From the NCBI GenBank assembly GCA_937990725.1, contig CALKQS010000011.1, positions 1 to 38,394 on the forward strand: DNA of 38,394 nt, in the 5' to 3' direction. The notes beneath the pieces were generated by a model, which was not told the origin of the DNA, ran no database searches, and saw only the letters and a list, made by a program, of their open reading frames with translations. Source of the DNA: an uncultured Candidatus Saccharibacteria bacterium. Its GTDB lineage: Bacteria; Patescibacteriota; Saccharimonadia; Saccharimonadales; Saccharimonadaceae. Of the stretch, positions 15,648 to 23,389 are shown piece by piece (the stretch's first letter is position 1; every line of letters starts with the position of its first letter). The position numbers were made by a program, and so were the translations under genes.

Positions 15648-17284
15648 TGAGTTTATTTGCACAGATATTAGCGGCGCGGGGCTTGCATGGAGTAGCTGCT
15701 GAGGAGTTTTTACACCCCGATTATGACGCTAAGCCCGATCCATTCCTGCTCTCCCAGATGCAGATGGCGGTGGATCGCTTAGTGCAGGCGCACCAGCGGC
15801 GCGAAACCATTGTGATTTATGGCGATTATGATATCGACGGCCTCAGTGCGACGGCCTTGCTGCTCGATGCCTTTGCCAGCTTTGGCTTCGCCACAGTGGA
15901 AGCCTTTATTCCTAATCGCTTCGTAGAGGGTTATGGTATGACCAAAGGTGCGGTGGACAAGGTGGCGGCGATGGGGGCGCAGCTCATCGTCACGGTGGAC
16001 TGCGGCAGCCTCTGTCATGAGGAAATTGCCTATGCCAAGGAGCGTTACGACATTGACACAGTGGTGACTGACCACCACAACATTGCACCGACTCGCCCAC
16101 CCGCCATCGCCACGGTTAATCCGAAATATGACGACCACCACTATCCCTTCCGTGATCTCTGTGGGGCAGGCGTGGCTTTCAAGCTTGTCCAGGCGCTGCA
16201 GACGGTGCTGCCGGGTTTGCCAGCTGGCTACGAGAAGTGGCTGCTGGACTTGGTAGCGCTGGGCACGGTGTGCGACATAGTGTCGCTACAGAATGAGAAC
16301 CGCGCCAATGTGTACTGGGGGCTCGAGGTACTGAGAAAGCAGCGCCGCCCTGGCCTCAAGGCACTGCTGGCGGTGGCTGGTGTGCAGCCAGCCCAGATTA
16401 CCGCTCGGACGCTCGGTTTTGGTCTTGGCCCGCGCATGAATGCGGCAGGACGATTGGCATCGGCTGAGTATGCCCTCGATATGCTGCGAGCGCGCGATGG
16501 TTTGGCGGCGCTTGAGGCGGCGCAGCAATTGGATCGCTTCAATACCGAGCGCAAAGCCATCCAACAGGCCATCTACGACGAAGCTTGCCAGCAGGCAAAG
16601 CACTATGCCGCCGACCCCGTCCTCGTCGTCAGCCAGCAGGGGTGGAACCATGGCGTGATTGGGATTGTGGCATCCAAGCTGGTAGAGGCGTACCACAAGC
16701 CAGTCTTTATCATTGGTGAGCGGGGTGAGACGGCAACAGGTAGTGCGCGTAGCTTTGGCGATTTTTCGGCAGAGCGGGCAGTGCGCGCTGCCGATGATGT
16801 CATTCTACGTGGCGGTGGTCATGCGGCAGCGGCTGGTGTGACACTCGAGACGCGGCAGATCGGCGCCTTTCGCCAGCGAGTGAACGACTACTACCGCTCG
16901 CTCCATCTCTCCGACCAAACACACTACCTCTTGCCGCAGGCTGATGTGGTGATTGATGATCTATCAGAGGTAACAGAGCAGCTGGTGGCCGATATTGCCC
17001 GCCTTGAACCCTTTGGCAATGGCAACCCAGAGCCTGTTTTGCAGCTGCGCCGCGGCACCGTCTCGCAGGTGCGCCACATGGGCAGCGACGGGCAGCACAT
17101 TAAACTCACCGTGCAGGATGGGCAAGGCACAGCGCTGCAACTATTGGTCTTCAACGCGCCACCGAACTTCGTACGCCAGCCAGGCGATATCATCTCGGCT
17201 TGGTTCCAACCAACCATCAACGACTGGCGTGGCATGCGCAGTGTAGAGGGGCGGCTGCTCCATGTAGAGTTGATGGATGAGTAG
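15647..17284 (+). CDS. recJ: Single-stranded-DNA exonuclease RecJ
   Basis: 5'-3' ssDNA exonuclease of the DHH family, acting in recombination and repair. DHH motifs: DYDIDG (60-65), VTVDCGS (about 118), VTDHH (about 141-145). The DHHA1 motif GGGHAAAAG (about 389) and a C-terminal OB-fold region follow. 545 aa, normal length. Translationally coupled to the winged-helix gene. No conventional terminator follows; repeat copy C begins 66 bp after the stop. Confidence 0.95.
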   Translation: MSLFAQILAARGLHGVAAEEFLHPDYDAKPDPFLLSQMQMAVDRLVQAHQRRETIVIYGDYDIDGLSATALLLDAFASFGFATVEAFIPNRFVEGYGMTKGAVDKVAAMGAQLIVTVDCGSLCHEEIAYAKERYDIDTVVTDHHNIAPTRPPAIATVNPKYDDHHYPFRDLCGAGVAFKLVQALQTVLPGLPAGYEKWLLDLVALGTVCDIVSLQNENRANVYWGLEVLRKQRRPGLKALLAVAGVQPAQITARTLGFGLGPRMNAAGRLASAEYALDMLRARDGLAALEAAQQLDRFNTERKAIQQAIYDEACQQAKHYAADPVLVVSQQGWNHGVIGIVASKLVEAYHKPVFIIGERGETATGSARSFGDFSAERAVRAADDVILRGGGHAAAAGVTLETRQIGAFRQRVNDYYRSLHLSDQTHYLLPQADVVIDDLSEVTEQLVADIARLEPFGNGNPEPVLQLRRGTVSQVRHMGSDGQHIKLTVQDGQGTALQLLVFNAPPNFVRQPGDIISAWFQPTINDWRGMRSVEGRLLHVELMDE

Positions 17285-17349
17285 CGTCGCATAGCTGGTA
17301 GTGTCTCACTCTCACACTGTCTTCCGTTTCAGTGTGGGGCATATATCTT

Positions 17350-17469
17350 ACTCTCACAGCCAACCCATTGCGCAAGAAAATATCTGGAGGCCAGCGACTA
17401 TAGGGACGGTTAAGCTCTGTGACCCATCTGGCCGGAACATTTTCGGTGTGATGGGTTGACTGCGAGAGT
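17350..17469 (+). repeat. Interspersed structured repeat, copy C
   Basis: The core runs from CAAGAAAATATCTGGAGG (17373) to GGCCGGAACATTTTCGG (17430-17446). The outer arms, 24 nt each (17350-17373 and 17446-17469), are inverted: ACTCTC(A/G)CAG(C/T)CAACCCAT and so on. Three inner differences are G-U compatible on the + strand RNA. It lies downstream of recJ on the same strand. Confidence 0.9.
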
Positions 17470-17607
17470 GAAGAGACGGACTTTAAAGCTCAGGGGTAGT
17501 ATAATTTGCAATAAAGTCTCTTCTATTACATAACTATATTGACAAATCGAGAGAGAGAGAGAGAGCAATATGGGTTCTTATCAATCATAACGATAGGAAT
17601 ACCACTC
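17470..17607 (+). promoter_or_regulatory. Upstream region of the 17608 gene, with GA tract
   Basis: A 17-nt GA tract (17549-17565) lies between TTGACA (17539-17544) and CAATAT (17566-17571), a 21-nt spacing. A second possible -10, TATAAT, is at 17499-17504. See the phase-variation finding. Confidence 0.45.
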
Positions 17608-18177
17608 ATGCACGAGCGCACCACAGCATCGACACACGATGCCAAACCAGCTATACCACCACCAGAACTAACCCAGGAGACCGACGCAGTGCCACCCCTC
17701 TACCTCGATACCAGCGCGCTCGACTTTCGCGCCATTACCGACACCTACACCAAAATTGCCGACCTGAGCAAAGCGGTGCGGCCGGAGTTCGCTACCGAGC
17801 GGCAGGCCCTGACTACCAGCTTCGCACGGGCGGATGGCCAGCAGTATGTAGAGACAGAGAACATTGCCGAGGTAGGCGATGCCATTATCACTGGGCCAGA
17901 AGGCGAGCGCTATAGCATTGCGGCAGCGGATTTTGCTGCCCTGTACGAGCCGCTGCGTGGTGAGGATGGTGCGGTGGTGCCCGGCGCGTATCTGCCCAAG
18001 AATCAGATCAAGGCCATGCCCAACCCAACTGGCCGTGAGATCGTCATTGATGCGCCGTGGGGCGGCCAGCAGCACGGCGAAGCAGATTGCTGGCTGGTGG
18101 AGAGCCAGGTCAATGGCAGCCGCTACATCATCGAGGCAGCTGCCTTTGCTCAGACATATCGGCTGAGTGAGATGTAG
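17608..18177 (+). CDS. Hypothetical protein with duplicated small beta domain (189 aa)
   Basis: The N-terminal 35 residues are Pro/Thr-rich and disordered. Two related modules follow: VGDAIITGPEGERYSIAAA with DFAALYEPL (about 91-119), and CWLVESQVNGSRYIIEAA with AFAQTYRL (about 159-186). This shared pattern (polar turn, V/I-rich strand, G-x-x-Y-x-I, aromatic helix) suggests an internal duplication. No catalytic motif seen. ATG 17608 is preceded only by TAGGAA. A TTG at 17539 would extend the frame through the GA tract as an RERERE peptide, which is unlikely. Confidence 0.65.
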   Translation: MHERTTASTHDAKPAIPPPELTQETDAVPPLYLDTSALDFRAITDTYTKIADLSKAVRPEFATERQALTTSFARADGQQYVETENIAEVGDAIITGPEGERYSIAAADFAALYEPLRGEDGAVVPGAYLPKNQIKAMPNPTGREIVIDAPWGGQQHGEADCWLVESQVNGSRYIIEAAAFAQTYRLSEM

Positions 18178-18261
18178 AGAAGGTGCGCTCATTTATCGCT
18201 AAGTGAGCCGATTATTAACAGGGGTCAATAGCGACTGGCTCCTTTGCCTTGTGTAGCGTTT
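18178..18261. other. Convergent intergenic region
   Basis: A short hairpin GCTCA/TGAGC (18187-18208) lies between the stops of two converging genes. It may aid termination, but there is no T run. Confidence 0.4.
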
Positions 18262-18798
18262 TTAGTAGTAACCGCTTGGTGGAGTTTGGCGCCGTGGGTC
18301 GTAAAGGTCGATATCTGAATGGTAGCGACGCTCAAGATCTTCCATACTCTCCCACGTGTGAGGTGCCTCAAGCATAAGGGTAATATCCCATGTGATTATC
18401 GAGAGCGTCACCCGCGCACCGTTATTGAGATACCACTCGATGTGTGTCCACTCTTTGTCGCGCTGTATCTCTGTTCCTTCGCCATACCGCGCGTCGAGGG
18501 CTGTCTCGTATGCGTCGAAGGTGTTTGCTGGCAGCATATAATACTCACCACTAAAGTGCAGATCATCTCTATCGTCTTCATTGCCGCCTTCGAGAGAGGC
18601 AAGGGATAACCCGATAGATTGCGGATGATCACCACCTGGTACGCAGGTAATATTAGGGTATGTTGCCACTTGCGCGTCTAATTCTCTGTAAGATTGTGGC
18701 CACTTACTGGTCAAGTCAGCCACAGCTTGCAGCATCGTCTCAACAGATGCGGCGCGATATGCATAGGGGTGTGGTAGAGTTGGTGTGTCGTCTGGCAT
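18262..18798 (-). CDS. Hypothetical protein (178 aa)
   Basis: No family recognised. The frame is open far upstream, but AAGGAGA followed by ATACC and ATG at 18798 gives the start, and a promoter lies just upstream. The sequence is soluble and acidic, with a tryptophan/tyrosine-rich second half (about 75-165) alternating strands and helices: YYMLPANTFDAYETALDARYGEGTEI and WTHIEWYLNNGARVTLSI. This looks like a small alpha/beta domain with a beta-sheet core. Divergently transcribed from the gene at 18936. Confidence 0.75.
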   Translation of the reverse strand: MPDDTPTLPHPYAYRAASVETMLQAVADLTSKWPQSYRELDAQVATYPNITCVPGGDHPQSIGLSLASLEGGNEDDRDDLHFSGEYYMLPANTFDAYETALDARYGEGTEIQRDKEWTHIEWYLNNGARVTLSIITWDITLMLEAPHTWESMEDLERRYHSDIDLYDPRRQTPPSGYY

Positions 18799-18935
18799 GG
18801 TATCTCCTTGCTTTAGATTCTTACCAGCTAGTGTACCAAATGCTCCGATTTGCACCAACCCGATCATCTGTGCTATAGTAGGGAGCAAACAAACCATACC
18901 AACAGAACATCCACCACATAACCACGGGAGACCCC
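18799..18935. promoter_or_regulatory. Overlapping divergent promoters
   Basis: Minus-strand promoter: TTGGTG (forward CACCAA, 18853-18858)-17-TACACT (forward AGTGTA, 18830-18835). Plus-strand promoter: TTGCAC (18850-18855)-18-TATAGT (18874-18879). The two -35 boxes overlap by three bases, so polymerase cannot occupy both at once and the genes are likely expressed in competition. Confidence 0.7.
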
Positions 18936-19493
18936 ATGGAAAAACCTCGTTCGATAACATTAGAATCGCAAAAACCAGAAGAAGCACTGCAGCCACTTGC
19001 TGTTGCATTGTTGGAGAGTGCTCAGTGGCGGCGGCTGAATGGTATAGAGGATAAGACCCCTGAAGTAGCTGAGCAGCTAGCAACCGAGCAGGCCAAACGG
19101 GCAGAGCAGTTGGTGTTGTCGCTACGGAAGCATAGCTCTAGCGAAGACAGACAACGGATGACCAGTGAACAATTAACCAATCCAGAGAGTAGGTTGTATA
19201 AAGATGCGCGAGCGGCAATCTATATCCAAGAGGTTAATACTCAGACTCAGAAGAATAAAGGGTTGGCTGGAGCATCCAAATTACCTGTATCAGGAAAACT
19301 ACCTGAGAGTGAGCAGCGTCGCTTGCTATTGCCTATTGAGTACGCTTTGCGGGCAGCGGAGACGACAAACGGGGAGTATGCGCAGCGTAAGGGTGGAAAG
19401 AGTAGGTCGGCTGCAGGAATGGGCCGGGCGGCAGTGATAGTTACTGGCCCTACAAGCTCGTCAGACAAGAGCCAGTGGATTTTAGGAGCGTAA
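18936..19493 (+). CDS. Hypothetical protein (185 aa)
   Basis: Family not recognised. The protein is predominantly helical and polar. The first 75 residues are rich in Glu/Gln/Leu helices (about 14-75). The tail after about 155 is Gly/Ser/Arg-rich and probably disordered. No membrane segment or signal peptide. GGGAGA sits 4 nt before ATG. It is transcribed from the plus-strand arm of the divergent promoter and ends at a strong terminator, so it is a single-gene unit. Confidence 0.65.
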   Translation: MEKPRSITLESQKPEEALQPLAVALLESAQWRRLNGIEDKTPEVAEQLATEQAKRAEQLVLSLRKHSSSEDRQRMTSEQLTNPESRLYKDARAAIYIQEVNTQTQKNKGLAGASKLPVSGKLPESEQRRLLLPIEYALRAAETTNGEYAQRKGGKSRSAAGMGRAAVIVTGPTSSSDKSQWILGA

Positions 19494-19513
19494 AATCACT
19501 AATAGGCAAGACG

Positions 19514-19537
19514 AAACCAGCTACAAAGGCTGGTTTT
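19514..19537 (+). terminator. Rho-independent terminator
   Basis: Stem AAACCAGC/GCTGGTTT with a T5 tail. The stem resembles that of the terminator at 1159. Confidence 0.8.
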
Positions 19538-19663
19538 TAACTACTTACATTGCTTACAGATGGTATAAACCTTGTACCAAAAAACTGTAAATGTTAGTGG
19601 ATGAGAGGTGTGGATGTATGCGACGTTGCCTGGATGGCAAAACAATAGATGATCCCAAGACTG

Positions 19664-19774
19664 GCACAATACACACCAAACCGAAAATGTTCCGGCCAGA
19701 TTGTATGCCGGAACTCTACCGCTTAACTGGTTGCTAGCCTCCAGATATTTTCTTGTTTGGTGCGTGTATTGTGC
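19664..19774 (-). repeat. Interspersed structured repeat, copy D
   Basis: On the minus strand the core runs CAAGAAAATATCTGGAGGC to GGCCGGAACATTTTCGG. The outer arms are GCACAATACACACCAAAC (19664-19681) and its inverted partner (19755-19774), with one 2-nt bulge. These arms are unrelated in sequence to those of copies B and C, yet pair with each other. Confidence 0.9.
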
Positions 19775-19980
19775 TCGGGCTGTTCGTGAAACTTTAGCAC
19801 TTGGATTTCGCGTGCACAATAGGATATAGACGGGAAAAATTTAAGCCAGCAGGCACGTTGTGCTGTGCTGGTGATGCCGCTCTCGGCCAGAATACACCCA
19901 TACTTCGCACCCTTGTATCACATCTTCACCTCTGTAATTATGCGCACAAATGTACTATGTTCCAAAATTAGACAAAATGG
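19775..19980. other. Intergenic stretch before the Panacea gene
   Basis: About 200 bp without a gene. It holds a CCAGCA/TGCTGG hairpin (about 19842-19871), and nothing else convincing. Confidence 0.4.
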
Positions 19981-20009
19981 TTGTATAACTTTGGCAAGTA
20001 CGCTACAAT
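19981..20009 (+). promoter_or_regulatory. Promoter of the XRE-Panacea gene, with leaderless uORF
   Basis: TTGTAT (19981-19986), 17-nt spacer, TACAAT (20004-20009). Six nt after the -10 comes ATG ATG (20016), opening a 12-codon ORF that ends at TGA 20052-20054, past the main ATG at 20044. It could be read as a leaderless uORF affecting antitoxin translation. Confidence 0.65.
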
Positions 20010-20043
20010 GGAGGCATGATGCAACAGGAAGGACCAAATCGCA

Positions 20044-20901
20044 ATGAGTTTTGAGGCAAGTATTAGGCAACTGCGTGGCAATGCGGGGCTTTCGCAGCAG
20101 GCGGTGGCCGATGCAGTTGGGATTGCCCGCGCGACGTATATCAAGCTAGAGAATGGTGGCCGCGAGCCAAAGCTTGGCGAGCTGACGAAGATTAGCCAAT
20201 ACTACGAAGTTGGCGTGCAGGAGCTCATCAGCGGCATTGCCATGACGGACACTGTTGCACAGCAAGCTCAGCACAGTCCGTGGCGGGTGGCGGACGATGC
20301 AGCACTTCATGTGAGCGATGCACCAGCCGAATACCACCACGATGATGCGCAGGGTGCCCAGCCTACGGCTGCTCAGTCGCGCGATGCTATCCCGCGGCTC
20401 CACACCACCAAACTGCGCCAGGTGTTACTCTATACGCTGGGCAAGATTGGTGCGCGGCCCAATGTAGGCGAGGCGGTGCTGCATCGGCTGCTGTACTTCA
20501 TCGATTTTGATTATTACGAGCGCACAGGCAAGAGCATTACTGGCCTGGCGTATCTGCACGAGACCTATGGGCCCGCGCCAGCTGCAGATTTGCAAGTCTT
20601 GGTCGATGAGATGCGGGCGCATGATGAGCTGGATGTCATTGAGACGAAGCACTTTAGCCACAAGCAGCGCAAGTTCCTGCCACTCAAGAACGCCGAGCTG
20701 AGCGAGCTCAGTGCCAACGAGATCAAGCACATCGATGCCGAGCTAGAGCGCCTCGGGAGCAAGAGCGCTGCCGAGCTAAGTAACCTTGCCTACAAAGATG
20801 CGCCATGGGTGATTGCGAAATATGGACAGACGATTGATTACCGCGACACGTTTTATCGGACGGACGTTACCTCTGTAATCGAGTCAGATGATGATCTATA
20901 A
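20044..20901 (+). CDS. XRE-family regulator with Panacea (DUF4065) domain; putative antitoxin
   Basis: Residues 6-58 form an XRE-type helix-turn-helix (LSQQAVADAVGIARATYIKLENGGREP). After a linker, about 115-245 is a Panacea/SocA-like domain (VLLYTLGKIGARPNVGEAVLHRLLYFIDFDYYERTGKSITG with YGPAPA). Panacea domains are known as versatile antitoxin modules (PanA), and HTH-Panacea fusions normally autoregulate and neutralise a neighbouring toxin. 285 aa. AGGAAGGA precedes ATG 20044. The next gene overlaps by 14 nt, as in toxin-antitoxin operons. Confidence 0.85.
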   Translation: MSFEASIRQLRGNAGLSQQAVADAVGIARATYIKLENGGREPKLGELTKISQYYEVGVQELISGIAMTDTVAQQAQHSPWRVADDAALHVSDAPAEYHHDDAQGAQPTAAQSRDAIPRLHTTKLRQVLLYTLGKIGARPNVGEAVLHRLLYFIDFDYYERTGKSITGLAYLHETYGPAPAADLQVLVDEMRAHDELDVIETKHFSHKQRKFLPLKNAELSELSANEIKHIDAELERLGSKSAAELSNLAYKDAPWVIAKYGQTIDYRDTFYRTDVTSVIESDDDL

Positions 20902-21316
20902 GCAGGCAACAGAATTCTTGAGTGATCTCCAAGTGCTGGCACAGCGTATTCCCACGCTGCCAGCCGATATTGAGCGCGTTAAGCCGCGGCTGGTGCGTAT
21001 CTTTGCTGAGCCAAGTGAGGCGGTGGTGGCAGATTTTCGCCAACAACTCTTTGCGTGCGGCAAGGCGGCCATTATACAGCAAACTGCTCAGTGCACAGTA
21101 GTGCAGTTCTGTCTTGATACCGACACAGCAGCCTATCGACGGGCAGTCTGGCTGGTGTTTGCGGTAGTGCGAGCACTGCCTCGTGATACACCACCGTCGC
21201 GGGCTACTCGGGCTGCCAGCACGATTATCCTTATCGAAGTCTACGCCACCCCTGATAAAGCGCATGGGGATGAGCGGCGTATCAAGCGAATTATGAACAA
21301 ATTGGAGGAAGCATAA
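20888..21316 (+). CDS. Putative toxin partner of the Panacea gene (142 aa)
   Basis: Overlaps the upstream antitoxin-like gene by 14 nt, so coexpression and coupling are likely. The domain is not firmly recognised. The N-terminal half is helical (about 1-60). The second half alternates strands (CTVVQFCLDTD, RRAVWLVFAVVRAL, STIILIEVYATPDK) and ends with a basic helix GDERRIKRIMNKLEE. The ILIEVY...DK...ERRI ending recalls RelE/ParE-type toxins with a final strand and basic helix, but this is weak. Context is the main evidence for a toxin role. Confidence 0.5.
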   Translation: MMIYKQATEFLSDLQVLAQRIPTLPADIERVKPRLVRIFAEPSEAVVADFRQQLFACGKAAIIQQTAQCTVVQFCLDTDTAAYRRAVWLVFAVVRALPRDTPPSRATRAASTIILIEVYATPDKAHGDERRIKRIMNKLEEA

Positions 21317-21393
21317 TGTAGAGCAACAGGGTACTCACACTGGTCGAAAATAAGCTGCGTAGAAGAGAAGAGAGCCACGCATGGCTGATGGGG

Positions 21394-21422
21394 TTGACAA
21401 ACAAGACGCGATTTGCTAGAGT
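21394..21422 (+). promoter_or_regulatory. Orphan promoter with perfect -35
   Basis: TTGACA (21394-21399), 17-nt spacer, TAGAGT (21417-21422). No gene follows on this strand before 22648; it points into the hairpin cluster. Confidence 0.65.
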
Positions 21423-21428
21423 AGTGTC

Positions 21429-21640
21429 CTTGGGTCTGGGGTATAGACAACGCTACTCTTATCCGGTTTGCTGTCTTGTGACTGTGTGTACCACTGTTTT
21501 TTGCGCTCCGCTTTCTACCGCTTATGCTTCCTCCGACCAAATACTCGCTCTAGGCTCCCAATATTAGAGCGAGTATTTGGGCTGAGGTATCCATACCTCT
21601 CGAGATGCGAGAGGCGCTCCATCGATATGGTGCGCCGCGT
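21429..21640 (+). ncRNA. Candidate structured RNA / hairpin cluster
   Basis: Downstream of the orphan promoter lie successive hairpins: a perfect 16-bp stem CCAAATACTCGCTCTA (21537-21552) with its complement (21565-21580); AGGTA/TACCT around 21585-21598; CCTCTCG/CGAGAGG (21596-21614); and GGCGC-T-CCAT/ATGG-T-GCGCC (21613-21636). No known RNA family recognised (not tmRNA, RNase P or SRP by motif). It sits between convergent genes, so it might only be a double terminator. An open frame here has no start signal. Confidence 0.35.
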
Positions 21641-21742
21641 GGCCACCACCAGACCATCTGCAATCACCTACCACAAACTATTCATAACAGTGTAGCACAT
21701 TTGTTGCAATTTTGTGCAAAATAAGCAAATAAGTATCAGTCG

Positions 21743-22381
21743 CTAGCGATACATACCACGCTTGCGATTTTGCAAAAATAGCACAAGACTGACGACGAAG
21801 GCGATGGCATATACGGTGATAAAGAAGGCATAAAGGCATAATGAGATAATTGCCTCATGAGAAGGAACATTCCAGAGGTTTGGTGCTATCACATAGGTTT
21901 GTTTGGTATAGCTTTCTCCAAGCATCCCGACTGTTGCGTGGGTAATTATCTCAAGTAGGTTAACAATGAGCATGCCACCAGTAACGAATAGACCCTGCGA
22001 CATACTGCTATCACCCTCCGTTTGCTCTGGTGCAACAATGAGCAGAATCGGCAGTATGCCAAGGTTTACATAAATAATGTAGCTGTACGCAGCGCCAAGA
22101 ATACCAAAAATAGCGGCAATGACGATGTACAACACCAACAGCGCAAATAATAGCCCGGCAGACACCCAGCGAATAACTGCACCAAATGATGAGCCAGTGC
22201 GTGGCATGGCTGTGGGCGAATAAGCTGGTGGCATTGGCGCTGGTGCGCTTTGTAGCTGCTGAGGTCGTTGTGGGGGGTGTTGTCCGTATGGCTGTGGTGG
22301 TTGTTGCTGCTGGGGATATGGTTGCTGGATGTATGGCTGAGGCTGCTGAGGTTGCTGTGGGTATGGTGAGGAAGGTGTCAT
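21743..22381 (-). CDS. Pro/Gln-rich membrane protein (212 aa)
   Basis: The N-terminal 60 residues are almost only Pro, Gln, Tyr and Ser (PYPQQPQQPQPY type). About four transmembrane helices follow (near 72-102, 105-120, 133-155 and 180-203). The protein ends in a short basic tail QNRKRGMYR. This build (disordered Pro/Gln-rich cytoplasmic head, four-helix membrane part) recurs in small membrane proteins of Gram-positives and CPR, with no assigned function. ATG 22381 is chosen as the start of the Pro/Gln region. A minus-strand TATAAT (22391-22396) lies 9 nt upstream, leaving almost no leader. Confidence 0.75.
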   Translation of the reverse strand: MTPSSPYPQQPQQPQPYIQQPYPQQQQPPQPYGQHPPQRPQQLQSAPAPMPPAYSPTAMPRTGSSFGAVIRWVSAGLLFALLVLYIVIAAIFGILGAAYSYIIYVNLGILPILLIVAPEQTEGDSSMSQGLFVTGGMLIVNLLEIITHATVGMLGESYTKQTYVIAPNLWNVPSHEAIISLCLYAFFITVYAIAFVVSLVLFLQNRKRGMYR

Positions 22382-22609
22382 AGTAGATTGATTATAATAC
22401 AGAGACAAGCGATGCGCCAAGCAAAAATAGCCCAATAGCCCAGCCCTAGAGTATCGCTGTTGCTCATACCTCTCCGCGCAAGAGCGCAATGTGCCGAGCT
22501 GCATGAGTTTGGGCTTTGCTAGCACCAGAGTAGTGAGAGGGATGCAGTGTACTTGAGGGCTGGTTTTGTGGGCGACACAGCAATTTGCACAACTTTGCGC
22601 GCGATAGAA

Positions 22610-22637
22610 TTGCAAAAATTGTCGCATCTGCTATAAT
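22610..22637 (+). promoter_or_regulatory. Promoter of rpsU-yqeY
   Basis: TTGCAA (22610-22615), 16-nt spacer, TATAAT (22632-22637). The -10 ends 10 nt before ATG, so most of the GAGGAG between them would not be transcribed; a near-leaderless message. Confidence 0.7.
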
Positions 22638-22647
22638 GAGGAGCGAT

Positions 22648-22863
22648 ATGGTACAAGTAACACGAAAAGACGAGCGCGAGGCGAATGAGAACATCATCCG
22701 TCGGTTTAACAGCCGGGTGTTGAAGAGCGGTGTGCTAGCAAAGGCACGGGCATCGATGCGGTTTGCCAAGCCGATCAGCAAGACCGATCGCCGCAAGAAG
22801 GCGATTACCCGTCGTCAGCGCAAGGCTGACAAGATGGCCAAAGTTCGCCTGGGGATCCGCTAG
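22648..22863 (+). CDS. rpsU: 30S ribosomal protein S21
   Basis: A very basic 71-residue protein with the S21 pattern VTRKDEREANENIIRRFNSRVLKSGVLAKAR and a Lys/Arg-rich tail. It binds the 30S platform near the anti-Shine-Dalgarno. ATG 22648 follows the promoter closely. The stop TAG is followed directly by the GTG of the next gene; rpsU-yqeY adjacency is common in bacteria. Earlier in-frame codons would lie before the transcript start. Confidence 0.92.
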   Translation: MVQVTRKDEREANENIIRRFNSRVLKSGVLAKARASMRFAKPISKTDRRKKAITRRQRKADKMAKVRLGIR

Positions 22864-23322
22864 GTGACGACGCTCAAGCAGCGTATCAAAGACGAAATGA
22901 AAGCCGCTTTGCTTAGCGGCGATCGTTTTGTTGGTGACACCTTGCGCAACCTTGGTGCTGCTATCCTTGATGAAGAGGTGAAGCAGGGCGTGCGCGAGAC
23001 TGGCCTGGACGATGCTGCCGTCGAGCAGGTGATCGTTCGTGAGGTGAAGAAGCGGCGTGATGCCGCAGAAATCTATCGCACCAATGGTCGCCCTGAACTT
23101 GCTGAGCCCGAGGAGCGCGAGATGGCAGTACTCCAGCACTACCTGCCGCAGCCACTGAGTGATGAAGAACTGCAAGCGGTGGTAGCGCAGACGATCGCCG
23201 AGCTTGGAGCAGATAATCCACGGATGACGGGCCAGGTGATTGGCGCCGTTAAGGCCAAGGTGGGCAACCGAGCTGACGGTGGGGCGATCGCTCAGCTGGT
23301 GCAACGTGCCCTTGCCCCGTAG
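22864..23322 (+). CDS. yqeY: GatB/YqeY domain protein
   Basis: 152 aa, helical. It matches the YqeY family: LKQRIKDEMKAALLSGD at the N-terminus, ERVEIEREVKKRRDAAEIY-type centre, LQHYLPQPLSDEEL, and GQVIGAVKAKVGNRADGGAIAQLVQ at the end. It is related to the tail domain of GatB, which recognises tRNA for transamidation; the stand-alone role is unknown. GTG start with zero spacing to rpsU, hence coupled translation. Confidence 0.9.
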   Translation: MTTLKQRIKDEMKAALLSGDRFVGDTLRNLGAAILDEEVKQGVRETGLDDAAVEQVIVREVKKRRDAAEIYRTNGRPELAEPEEREMAVLQHYLPQPLSDEELQAVVAQTIAELGADNPRMTGQVIGAVKAKVGNRADGGAIAQLVQRALAP

Positions 23323-23389
23323 TTTTATGACAAGAGCAATAATTTTTCTTAATAATAACTAATAACCACATAATAACAAGGAGGCACAG

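Noticed and set aside
21468..21695. 75-codon plus-strand frame in the hairpin cluster
   Set aside because: Starts with a non-ATG codon, has no ribosome-binding site, and reads through strong hairpins.
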